DNA of 8,029 nucleotides from Deltaproteobacteria bacterium RIFOXYA12_FULL_61_11 (GTDB taxonomy: Bacteria > Bdellovibrionota_F > JAHFAK01 > YA12-FULL-61-11), in contig MGSU01000090.1 in assembly GCA_001799195.1 (NCBI GenBank), positions 1 through 8,029 of the forward strand. The letters are read 5' to 3'. Below the pieces are notes generated by a model. That model saw nothing but the letters and a program-made list of their open reading frames with translations, made no database searches and was not told the origin of the DNA. This document shows, one piece after another, positions 1-6,051 of the stretch (within the stretch, counting starts at the first letter, position 1; each line of letters begins with the position of its first letter). Made by a program: the position numbers and the translations under genes.

Positions 1-240
1 GATCCGGAGCAGGTGCTCGACCAGAAGGACCGCGAGGCCGAGCTGAACGCCTTGCTCTCCTCGCTCAAGCCCAGGGACCAGGCCATCCTCAAGAAACGTT
101 TCGGCATCGGCCTCAATCAGACCTACACGCTCGAGGAGATCGGCGAGATGTACCAGCTCACGAGGGAGCGCATCCGTCAGATCCAGGAACGTTGCCTCCG
201 ACAATTGCGCAAGACCAAGAAAGAACAAGAAAAAGAGTAA
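1..240 (+). CDS. Sigma-70 family RNA polymerase sigma factor, C-terminal fragment (region 4)
   Basis: The frame is open from the first base and ends at TAA, so only the last 79 residues are present. They form sigma region 4. The segment LKPRDQAILKKRFGIG is the conserved region 4.1 block, and TLEEIGEMYQLTRERIRQIQ is the region 4.2 helix-turn-helix that reads the -35 promoter element. The RERIRQI recognition helix is nearly invariant in RpoD- and RpoS-type factors. The protein ends in a lysine/glutamate-rich tail (KKTKKEQEKE) after the usual LRQLRK. The IQERCLRQLR wording is a little closer to group 2 (RpoS-like) than to classic RpoD (IEAKALRKLR), but with regions 1-3 missing I cannot decide between primary and alternative sigma. 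It is convergent with rtcB, with only three bases between the stop codons. Confidence 0.95.
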   Translation, partial: DPEQVLDQKDREAELNALLSSLKPRDQAILKKRFGIGLNQTYTLEEIGEMYQLTRERIRQIQERCLRQLRKTKKEQEKE

Positions 241-273
241 GACTCAACCCTTGAGCCCGCCGAGCGGGCGCAA
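211..273 (-). terminator. Possible intrinsic terminator of the rtcB operon (hairpin then pyrimidine-rich tract)
   Basis: At 251-273 the sequence TTG-A-GCCCGC-CGA-GCGGGC-G-CAA forms a 9-bp stem with one mismatch and a 3-base loop. It lies inside the last codons of rtcB. A second small stem, CTCAA-CCC-TTGAG, occupies 243-255. Reading on the minus strand, bases 240 to 211 then give a tract with 20 T in 30, including a run of five. The gap between the strong stem and the first T run is longer than in a textbook intrinsic terminator, so this may be weak. On the plus strand no T tract follows the stem, so it is unlikely to terminate the sigma-factor transcript. Confidence 0.3.
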
Positions 274-1668
274 CCGAAGCACCAGCCGGGCGAGGCCTTC
301 CTCGGTCAGGACCGCGATGACCTCGGCCACGTCTTTATAGGCCTCCGGACGTTCTTCGGCCACGGTGTGCAGAGAAGCGGCCAGGACCTCGATGTGGTGG
401 GCGCGCAGCTCGGCCAGGACCTCCCTGCCCCCCGAACCATGCTTGGCCTGTTGTCTGCTCATGACACGGCCGGCGCCATGACAGGCACTCGCGAAGGTGA
501 GGGTCTCGGCGCGCTCGGTGCCGAGGAGCACGAAGGAACCGCGCCGCATATCGCCGGGTACCAGGATTGGTTGGCCGAGGGCCCGATAGCGTTCCGGGAT
601 CAGGGGGTGGCCGGGTGGGAAGGCCCTGGTCGCACCCTTGCGGTGCACGCACAGCGTTCGTTCGCGGCCCTCGACGAAATGGGGCTCGAGTTTGGCGATG
701 TTGTGACAGAGATCGTAGACCGTGCGCACCGTGGTCCCCGGATAGAGGCGTTGGAGTACGGTCGCGAGAGCTCCGGTCAGGACCTGCCGGTTGGCGTAGG
801 CGAAGTTCGCGGCCGAGAGCATGGCCGCGAAGTAGGCCCGGCCCTCGGGCGAACCGAGAGGGGCCGCGCTGAGTTGGCGGTCGGGGAGGGTGAAGCCGTA
901 ACGAGCGGCCGCGCTTTGCATGGTCTTGAGATAATCCTCGCAGACCTGGTGTCCGAGCCCTCGGGAGCCCGTGTGCAGTGCTACGCAGAGGTCGCCCTTG
1001 GCCAAACCCAGGGTGTGTGCGGCAACAGAGTCGAAGACCTCGGCGACCACGCACAGTTCCACGAAGTGATTGCCGGAGCCGAGCGTGCCGAGCTGGTCGA
1101 GACTCCGTTCGAGAGCCTTGTCGCCGACCGCCGCCGGATCTGCTCCCGGCAGCATGCCCCCGTCCTCGCACGCTTCGAGGTCAGAGGTCTGGCCGTACCC
1201 CCGATCGGTCGCCCAAGCCGCCCCGAGGGTCAGGACCTTGCGCAGTTCGCGGGCCGTGAGTTTGAGGTCTTTGCGGGTGGAGCCGACCCCGGTGGGAATG
1301 GCCGCGGAGAGAGCGCGGAGGAGTTCGCTGCGCTGGGCAGCGGACAGTTCCGCGGGCAACGAGGTGCGCACGAGGCGTACACCGCAGTTGATGTCGTAGC
1401 CAACCCCCCCGGGGGAGACCACGCCCTCTTCGAGGTCGAAAGCGGCCACGCCGCCGATGGGGAAGCCGTAACCCCAGTGCAGATCCGGCATGGCCACGGC
1501 CTGACCGACGATGCCGGGGAGGCAGGCTACGTTGCAGAGCTGTTCCAGACTGCGGTCCTTCTTGGCCGCGGCGAGCAGGGAGGGATTGGCATAAACCACG
1601 GCGGGGACGCGCATCCCGGCCTCTGGTTCCACGCGAGTGGCGTTGACGGAGAGGGGGGTGAACTTCAT
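244..1668 (-). CDS. rtcB: RNA-splicing ligase RtcB (3'-phosphate/5'-OH RNA ligase)
   Basis: This is a 474-residue GTP- and Mn2+-dependent RNA ligase that joins 2',3'-cyclic phosphate or 3'-phosphate ends to 5'-hydroxyl ends through an RNA-(3')pp(5')G intermediate. It is cytoplasmic and used in RNA repair. Family motifs appear in order: MPDLHWGYGFPIGGVAAFD (60-78), GGVGYDINCGVRL (87-99), GSGNHFVE (197-204), LHTGSRGLGH (231-240), YDLCHNIAK (318-326), HRKGATRAFPPG (342-353) and CHGAGR (396-401). Expected metal ligands are D92, C95, H201, H232 and H322; H397 is the histidine that carries GMP; K473, next to the C-terminus, matches the guanylate-contacting lysine. Length fits the long form of the family (Pyrococcus enzyme about 481). 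The loop PGDMRRGSFVL differs from the PGSMGTASYVL I recall for the archaeal enzyme. The ATG start overlaps the flippase stop by four bases (ATGA), implying translational coupling; no clear Shine-Dalgarno is visible. No archease or RtcR regulator gene is in the window. Confidence 0.97.
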   Translation of the reverse strand: MKFTPLSVNATRVEPEAGMRVPAVVYANPSLLAAAKKDRSLEQLCNVACLPGIVGQAVAMPDLHWGYGFPIGGVAAFDLEEGVVSPGGVGYDINCGVRLVRTSLPAELSAAQRSELLRALSAAIPTGVGSTRKDLKLTARELRKVLTLGAAWATDRGYGQTSDLEACEDGGMLPGADPAAVGDKALERSLDQLGTLGSGNHFVELCVVAEVFDSVAAHTLGLAKGDLCVALHTGSRGLGHQVCEDYLKTMQSAAARYGFTLPDRQLSAAPLGSPEGRAYFAAMLSAANFAYANRQVLTGALATVLQRLYPGTTVRTVYDLCHNIAKLEPHFVEGRERTLCVHRKGATRAFPPGHPLIPERYRALGQPILVPGDMRRGSFVLLGTERAETLTFASACHGAGRVMSRQQAKHGSGGREVLAELRAHHIEVLAASLHTVAEERPEAYKDVAEVIAVLTEEGLARLVLRLRPLGGLKG

Positions 1669-3179
1669 CGGGCAGGGTTCCGGCGAAGCTGGGAGAGCAA
1701 GGTCCGGCCTTCCCAGGGCAGGAGGATGAGTCCGTAGAGCGTCGCTCCCAACGCAATATCGAGCGGGAGTGAGGCCGTCGGGAAGAGAGTCAGACCTGCG
1801 GCCATCACAGCGCAGCCGAAGAGGTAGCGGGTGAGCGCGAGGAGATCGGGACGGAAGTCCCGGTACTCGAGGACGAAGGCGGTGAAGAGCCCCAGGGTCA
1901 AGAAAATCTCAGCCCCGAGGTCGCTGAGCACCGCTCCGGACGCGGTAGAGCGGGGCACCAACCAGAGCAGCAGCGCCACCTTGCACAGGAGGATCCCCGC
2001 GGCCAAGCGAATGAGCGGGGTGAGTCTCTCGCGGGCGATCGCCAGGGTCTTCAGCCCTTGCGACAAGAAGGTCAATAAGAGAGTCGTCAGGCTGAGCAGG
2101 AACCAAGGGGCGAGTCCGGCGAAGCGCAAGCCCCAGATCGCGATGAGGACCTCTTCGGCGACGAACCAAGCGCCCACCCCGAGGGGCAGGGCGAGGAGAC
2201 CCACATAGCGGACCAAGTCGCGGACGTGGCCCGCGATAGCTCCGGCCTCGGGGGCTTGGGAGAATTTCGGCAGGTAGACCACGCCGATGCCGAAGAGGAG
2301 GAAGTTGAAGAAGGAGGCGGTTTTCGTGCAAACCGCATAGTCGGCCACCGCTACAGGGCCGCTGAGGTGCTCGAGGAGGAGCATGGGCGAGAAGAGGAGC
2401 AGGGCTTGCAGCAATTCCCACTGGAAGACGGGGCCGACCTGCCGGAGGAAGTCTAACCACATGCCCGAGATGGGGGGGGCTTCCTGGCGGGCGAGCAACC
2501 GGGTTCCGAGTTCGCAAAGCAGTCTCCGGAGGTCGAGGTGCAGGGAGGGCCACAGCAGCGAGCGCGGAAGAGCTCCAGCTTTCGAGAGGAGCTGGTCGGC
2601 AGCCGTGGCGTTGAGCCACGAGACATAGGCGATGGCAAGGCACCCCTTGACGATATAGGCCAAAAAGACCGCGACTAAATCCCGGGTGAGGAAGAAGGCG
2701 CCGAGGATCAGCCCGAGCTCGAGGCCGATCTCGAGGACCGAGGTCAGCGACAGGGTGCTGATGAGGCCCAGACCGTTGAGGTTGGAGCCCAAGAAGTGGC
2801 GCAGTTTCTCCAACGCCGCCAGGACCAGGGCCAGCCCCAGGAAGATGGAGAGCGTGGGATCGGGGACGAGGAAGACTGCATAGATAAGGAAGGGGGGGAG
2901 CAGCGCGAGGACGATCAGGAATTGCAAAACGGCCAGGGAAGACAGGAAGTCGAACAGGCGGTGGGGGTGTTTGGAGATCTCGCGCACCTGGGTCGAGGAG
3001 AGGCCGAGATTGCTGACCAGGAAGAAGGTGACGGCGAAGGTCATGGCATACGCGTAGTGCCCTAAACTCTCCTTGCCGAGGTGGCGGGAGATGACCACGA
3101 ACACGATGGCCTTGCCGACGAAGCTCAGGAGGAAGGCTCCCTGGTTGAGGGCGAGGTCGCGGAGCGGTCGTTGGGGCAC
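1665..3179 (-). CDS. MOP-superfamily flippase (Wzx-like polysaccharide/lipid-linked oligosaccharide exporter)
   Basis: This 504-residue inner-membrane protein has roughly 12-14 hydrophobic helices. The N-terminus (LRDLALNQGAFLLSFVGKAI... VFVVISRHLG) followed by SLGHYAYAMTFA and FFLVSNLGLSSTQVREIS is typical of the Polysacc_synt/MATE-like flippases, which move undecaprenol-linked sugar units from the inner to the outer face of the membrane. A hydrophilic stretch at about residues 200-250 (from AGALPRSLLWPSLHLDLRR to the tryptophan-rich DFLRQVGPVFQW) separates the two halves and is longer than the usual central loop. The start is GTG at 3179, with no evident Shine-Dalgarno; the next in-frame methionine is far inside the first helices. 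It begins 13 bases after the antiporter stop and overlaps rtcB by four bases. No glycosyltransferase or polymerase gene is nearby, so the substrate is unknown. Fold assignment is confident; substrate is not. Confidence 0.85.
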   Translation of the reverse strand: MPQRPLRDLALNQGAFLLSFVGKAIVFVVISRHLGKESLGHYAYAMTFAVTFFLVSNLGLSSTQVREISKHPHRLFDFLSSLAVLQFLIVLALLPPFLIYAVFLVPDPTLSIFLGLALVLAALEKLRHFLGSNLNGLGLISTLSLTSVLEIGLELGLILGAFFLTRDLVAVFLAYIVKGCLAIAYVSWLNATAADQLLSKAGALPRSLLWPSLHLDLRRLLCELGTRLLARQEAPPISGMWLDFLRQVGPVFQWELLQALLLFSPMLLLEHLSGPVAVADYAVCTKTASFFNFLLFGIGVVYLPKFSQAPEAGAIAGHVRDLVRYVGLLALPLGVGAWFVAEEVLIAIWGLRFAGLAPWFLLSLTTLLLTFLSQGLKTLAIARERLTPLIRLAAGILLCKVALLLWLVPRSTASGAVLSDLGAEIFLTLGLFTAFVLEYRDFRPDLLALTRYLFGCAVMAAGLTLFPTASLPLDIALGATLYGLILLPWEGRTLLSQLRRNPAR

Positions 3180-3192
3180 GGGGGCGATCCGA

Positions 3193-4671
3193 TCAGAACA
3201 GGATCAGGGTGATCAAGGCGAAGACCGGGATCAGGATCGGCAGGGAGAACTTGAACATGTAGCCGAAGAAGCTCGGCATCTGGACCCCCGTGGCCTCGGC
3301 GATGGATTTGACCATGAAGTTCGGGGCGTTGCCGATGTAGGTGTTGGCGCCCATGAACACCGCGCCGATGGATATGGCTACCAGATAGGTCTCCTGTTCG
3401 GCGATGAGCTTGGCCACGCCGAGGGGTTCGGACATCCCCGGCGCGAAGGTGCCCAGCGCTGTGTTGAAGAAGGTCAGGTAGGTCGGAGCGTTGTCGAGGA
3501 AGCTCGAGAGCGCTCCGGTGATCCAGAAGTAATGGGCCGGAGTTTCGATGCTGCGGATCAGGATGGCGAGACTGCCGTGTTCTCCGGCCTTGAGAATGGC
3601 GAGGGCGGGAATGATGGTCATGAAGATACCCGCGAAGAGATAGGCCACCTCGAGGATCGGGTCCCAGGTGAACTCGTTGCCCTGACGCAGGACGCGGGCG
3701 GTCGTGCGGAGACTGAGGATGCCCATCAGGATCATCAGGCCGTCGCGCAGGAGGTTCTGGCCTTCCAGGGGAGTGCCAAGCAGTTCGAAGGTTCCGAACT
3801 TGCAAAAGCCGCTCAGGAGTACGGCGCCGATGATACCGCCCAGGAAGAGCAGGTTGTGCAGGCCCCGGATGCGAAGAGCAGCCCCGGTTGCGTCGACGGG
3901 GAGGGCTCCCTCGCGACGATAGAGGAAGAGATCGAGGATGAAGTAGATGGCCAGGACCAGACCGGCGGTGAGCGCGAGGGGGCCGAGCAGGTGCATGGTC
4001 CAGAAGAAGGGCACGCTGTGCAGGAAGCCGAGGAAGAGCGGGGGATCTCCCAGGGGAGTGAGCGAACCGCCGATATTGCTGACCAGGAAGATGAAGAAGA
4101 TCACGGTGTGGACCTTGTTCTTGCGCCCGGCGTTGGCCCGGAGCAAGGGACGGATCAGCAGCATCGAGGCGCCGGTGGTGCCGACCCAGGAGGCGATCAG
4201 GGTGCCGATCAGGATGAGCAGGGCATTGAGTTGCGGCGTCCCGCGCAGGCTCCCCTCGATCAGGATGCCGCCCGAAACCGTGTACAGGGACCACAGTAGG
4301 ATGATGAAGGGAATGTAATCCAAGAGATAGATGTGCAGGATGGAGTGCACCGCCGTTCCTCCGTAGACCAGCAGGAAGGGGCCGGCGAAGAGCAGAGCCC
4401 AGAACAGGGAAACCTTGGGAAAATGGTGGTGCCAGAAATGCGGGGCGAGCAAGGGGAAGAGGGCGATCGACAACAGGATCCCGACGAAGGGCAGGATGCT
4501 CCAGAGCGGCAGCTCTCGGCCGAGGTCGTGGCCTGCTCCGTGGGGGGGAGTCTCGGCAATCCCGGCTTCGGCGGCTTCGCCGGTCGGTGCCGGGGGGGAC
4601 TCCGCCAGGAGAGGAGCCCCGGAGAGGAACAGGATCATCGCGATACCGAGAGCTGCGGAGAAGCGTTGCAT
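3193..4671 (-). CDS. Sodium:proton antiporter, CitMHS_2/NhaD-like, with signal peptide
   Basis: This 492-residue protein belongs to the ion transporter (IT) superfamily and is probably a Na+/H+ exchanger of the inner membrane for pH and sodium homeostasis. Residues 1-23 form a signal peptide ending ...SGAPLLA. A proline/glutamate-rich linker follows to about 50, then LPLWSILPFVGILLSIALFP opens the core, with the histidine-rich HFWHHHF at 78-84. The two pseudo-symmetric signature regions are SWVGTTGASM (161-170) with SNIGGSLTPLGDPPLF (198-213), and FLDNAPTYLTFFN (391-403) with GANTYIGNAPN (441-451); the TPLGDPP and DNAP/GNAPN segments are the substrate-site hairpins expected in this fold. The ATG at 4671 is supported by GGAGGA nine bases upstream and by a TTGACA promoter. 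It leads the operon with the flippase and rtcB. The family is sometimes labelled citrate transporter, so ion specificity is inferred. Confidence 0.88.
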   Translation of the reverse strand: MQRFSAALGIAMILFLSGAPLLAESPPAPTGEAAEAGIAETPPHGAGHDLGRELPLWSILPFVGILLSIALFPLLAPHFWHHHFPKVSLFWALLFAGPFLLVYGGTAVHSILHIYLLDYIPFIILLWSLYTVSGGILIEGSLRGTPQLNALLILIGTLIASWVGTTGASMLLIRPLLRANAGRKNKVHTVIFFIFLVSNIGGSLTPLGDPPLFLGFLHSVPFFWTMHLLGPLALTAGLVLAIYFILDLFLYRREGALPVDATGAALRIRGLHNLLFLGGIIGAVLLSGFCKFGTFELLGTPLEGQNLLRDGLMILMGILSLRTTARVLRQGNEFTWDPILEVAYLFAGIFMTIIPALAILKAGEHGSLAILIRSIETPAHYFWITGALSSFLDNAPTYLTFFNTALGTFAPGMSEPLGVAKLIAEQETYLVAISIGAVFMGANTYIGNAPNFMVKSIAEATGVQMPSFFGYMFKFSLPILIPVFALITLILF

Positions 4672-4680
4672 GGTCGATCA

Positions 4681-4686
4681 TCCTCC
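4681..4686 (-). promoter_or_regulatory. Shine-Dalgarno of the antiporter gene
   Basis: The minus strand reads GGAGGA, nine bases before the ATG at 4671. This is the strongest ribosome binding site of the minus-strand operon and fixes the antiporter start so that the full signal peptide is included. Confidence 0.75.
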
Positions 4687-4701
4687 AGACGAACCGGCGG
4701 A

Positions 4702-4730
4702 AGCCTAGTCCCCGAGGGGGGAGTTGTCAA
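4702..4730 (-). promoter_or_regulatory. Sigma-70 type promoter for the antiporter-flippase-rtcB operon
   Basis: On the minus strand there is a perfect TTGACA -35 (4730-4725), a 17-base spacer and TAGGCT as the -10 (4707-4702). Transcription should begin near 4695, giving a short leader that contains the GGAGGA ribosome binding site. The spacer carries the near-palindrome CCCC-GA-GGGG (4710-4719). The -35 overlaps that of the opposing promoter by all but one base. Confidence 0.6.
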
Positions 4731-4752
4731 AGGGGAAATGTGCCGCTAGTAT
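4724..4752 (+). promoter_or_regulatory. Sigma-70 type promoter for the lipoprotein/acidic protein pair
   Basis: TTGTCA (4724-4729, five of six matches to TTGACA) is followed by a 17-base spacer and TAGTAT (4747-4752, four of six matches to TATAAT). The expected start is about 4759, roughly 28 bases before the ATG at 4787. The -35 coincides with the antiporter promoter's -35 on the other strand because TTGTCAA reads TTGACAA in reverse complement. Confidence 0.6.
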
Positions 4753-4786
4753 TGGTAAGTCGTTGCTCTGGAATACCGGATCGAGT

Positions 4787-5026
4787 ATGGTGAAGCACCT
4801 GCGAGGGTTCGAGAGGGCCACGTGGGGCCTGGGGGTCGCCCTCCTCGTCGCCACGGGGTGTGGGGACGAGGGTTTGACCATGCAATGCGCCTGGTCAGCC
4901 TCTACCTCCGAGAACGCGAAGGGCGGGTATCTCGGGATATCCTATGATGCGTCCCGGGGAGAAGCGGATTGCACGGCCGACCCGGGCTGCGATGCTACCG
5001 GGGATCGGAGTGGAGGTTCGTGGTGA
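4787..5026 (+). CDS. Small predicted lipoprotein, function unknown
   Basis: I do not recognise this 79-residue protein. Residues 1-10 are basic (MVKHLRGFER), residues 13-23 are hydrophobic (WGLGVALLVAT), and VATGC at 21-25 fits a permissive lipobox with Cys25 as the lipidated residue, followed by GDEG. The mature part is about 55 residues with three further cysteines (34, 62, 68), the last two in the short segment CTADPGC, and ends in SGGSW. It could be a small envelope lipoprotein that partners the next gene. Support for it being real: a promoter at 4724-4752 placed for this ATG, and a GTGA four-base overlap with the downstream gene. The ribosome binding site is weak (no GGAG before the ATG). 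A longer version starting from TTG at 4724 is rejected because that codon lies in the -35 element. Confidence 0.55.
   Translation: MVKHLRGFERATWGLGVALLVATGCGDEGLTMQCAWSASTSENAKGGYLGISYDASRGEADCTADPGCDATGDRSGGSW
5012..5016 (+). promoter_or_regulatory. Shine-Dalgarno deciding the GTG start at 5023
   Basis: GGAGG lies six bases before the GTG at 5023, inside the end of the small lipoprotein gene. It favours this GTG over the neighbouring GTG at 5020 (three bases away) and over a TTG at 4969. Confidence 0.7.
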
Positions 5027-5739
5027 AGGCACTGGCGCTGCTGGGGGGCTTCCTGTCCCTTGCCCTCGTGGCCTGGGCAGGTCTTGCGGGTATGTTCGGT
5101 TCCGCCACCGAGGAACAGCTTGCCGTCTTGGTCACCTTCGACACGACCTTCAACCAGTACCAGAGTACGAAACCCTTCAAGGACCGGTTGCGTGAGCTCA
5201 TCGCAAGGGAACGGCCCGAGACGGTCACCCGCATCGACGACGGCGATTTCGAGGAGTTGATCGCCGAACGGAAGCCTCCCAAGAAAGCTCGTACAAGTCA
5301 GGCGCGCACTTCCCTCTCCCCACCGACGCCCTCGACTGAACCGGTGGCCGAGGCTCCTTCCGGAGAGGGAGCTGCCGGCCAGGGATGGGAGGAGGTCTTC
5401 AAGAACGAGGACAAGGACGACAAGGGCTACGAAGGTGACGAGTGGATGAAGGCCTTTGGAGAGAAAGGGGAGGGGAAACCCGAAGAGGGAAAACCCAAAG
5501 AGGGCGCGCCCGGAGGGGGGGACGGGAAGGAAGTCTGGCCCAGCTCGACGTTCGGGGAAGGCGAGTTCGCCGAGGACGAGATCTGGTCGAGTCTGTATCG
5601 CAAGATCGAAGAGGGCCTGGCCGAGGACAAACCCGCCTCCGGTGAAGGAGCAGCGAAGCCGGTCCCCCAGGACAAAGAGCCGCCGGCAGGGGAATTCAAC
5701 GAGTATCAGCACCAGGTCGGCACCGAGGACGAGTGGTGA
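5023..5739 (+). CDS. Acidic low-complexity protein with one N-terminal membrane segment, function unknown
   Basis: I do not recognise this 238-residue protein. Residues 3-25 form one hydrophobic segment (ALALLGGFLSLALVAWAGLAGMF), either an anchor or an uncleaved signal. Residues 29-83 look folded and helical (EEQLAVLVTFDTTFNQYQ, KDRLRELIARERPE, DDGDFEELIAERK). From about 84 the chain becomes proline-, glycine-, lysine- and glutamate-rich and probably disordered, with a short tandem EGKPE/EGKPK repeat (150-159). Within this tail are three W-x-x-[VAL]-[FY] units: WEEVF (122), WMKAF (141) and WSSLY (188). The C-terminus is TEDEW. The GTG start at 5023 is set by GGAGG and by the GTGA overlap with the lipoprotein gene, implying translational coupling and a shared role at the envelope. 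The gene ends six bases before the convergent membrane protein gene, with no terminator evident. Confidence 0.75.
   Translation: MKALALLGGFLSLALVAWAGLAGMFGSATEEQLAVLVTFDTTFNQYQSTKPFKDRLRELIARERPETVTRIDDGDFEELIAERKPPKKARTSQARTSLSPPTPSTEPVAEAPSGEGAAGQGWEEVFKNEDKDDKGYEGDEWMKAFGEKGEGKPEEGKPKEGAPGGGDGKEVWPSSTFGEGEFAEDEIWSSLYRKIEEGLAEDKPASGEGAAKPVPQDKEPPAGEFNEYQHQVGTEDEW
5470..5504 (+). repeat. Two-unit 15-base tandem repeat inside the acidic protein gene
   Basis: Units at 5470-5484 and 5485-5499 match at 13 of 15 bases (GAGGG[G/A]AAACCC[G/A]AA), and a third partial GAGGG follows. They are in frame and encode EGKPE and EGKPK. This kind of in-frame repeat can change copy number and tail length between strains. 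Confidence 0.7.
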
Positions 5740-5745
5740 ACCGCC

Positions 5746-6051
5746 TCAGCGCAAGGCCACCCAGAACCAGGAAAGCGCGGCGACCAATCCTCCCATGAAG
5801 AAGAGGGCATACTCGCTGGCGAGCAGCAGCGAGAGCATGCCGAGCAGGGTGACCACGCCGGCGACAAGGGTGAGCACGCGATACCCGACGTCCCGCAGAC
5901 CCCGGGACCACGGCCCGGCGAGCTCGAGAGTCAGGCGGAAACTCTCCCGCCGCCGTGTACCGGCTCTGGCGGCATGGACCAGGGCACAGTGCAGCCCGTT
6001 GGAGAGGGCCAGGACGAAGAACACGGCCCGCTCCACCGGCAGGGTGCTCAT
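5746..6051 (-). CDS. Small three-helix membrane protein, function unknown
   Basis: This 101-residue protein starts MSTLPVERAVFFVLALSNGL. Predicted membrane segments are about 8-28, 56-78 and 81-99. A basic loop (RAGTRRRESFR, 29-39) between helices 1 and 2 should face the cytoplasm. There is no recognised domain. The ATG at 6051 overlaps the stop of the SRPBCC gene by four bases (ATGA), and a GGAAG sits just upstream; an ATG three codons earlier (6060) is possible. A longer reading from 6222 is unlikely because its extra N-terminus is arginine/proline-rich, low-quality sequence lying inside the previous gene. Co-translation with the exported SRPBCC protein suggests a shared envelope role, but this is inference. 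It converges on the acidic protein gene with a six-base gap. Confidence 0.7.
   Translation of the reverse strand: MSTLPVERAVFFVLALSNGLHCALVHAARAGTRRRESFRLTLELAGPWSRGLRDVGYRVLTLVAGVVTLLGMLSLLLASEYALFFMGGLVAALSWFWVALR

Noticed and set aside
367-1737. A 456-codon open frame on the plus strand
   Set aside because: It lies antisense to rtcB, whose motifs are unmistakable. Its protein is a low-quality mix with no recognisable domain, as expected from a GC-rich shadow frame.
3073-4299. A 408-codon plus-strand frame very rich in Asp, Glu, Gln and Gly
   Set aside because: It is antisense to the antiporter, whose hydrophobic codons read in reverse give polar, low-complexity sequence. No Shine-Dalgarno or domain.
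3125-4681. A 518-codon minus-strand frame over the antiporter region
   Set aside because: It is a +1-type shadow of the antiporter, rich in Arg, Pro and His. The alternative frame carries clear signature motifs, signal peptide and ribosome binding site.
4724-4786. A 21-codon N-terminal extension of the small lipoprotein from TTG at 4724
   Set aside because: The TTG is part of the predicted -35 element, so it would not be in the transcript. It would also place the hydrophobic segment far from the N-terminus.
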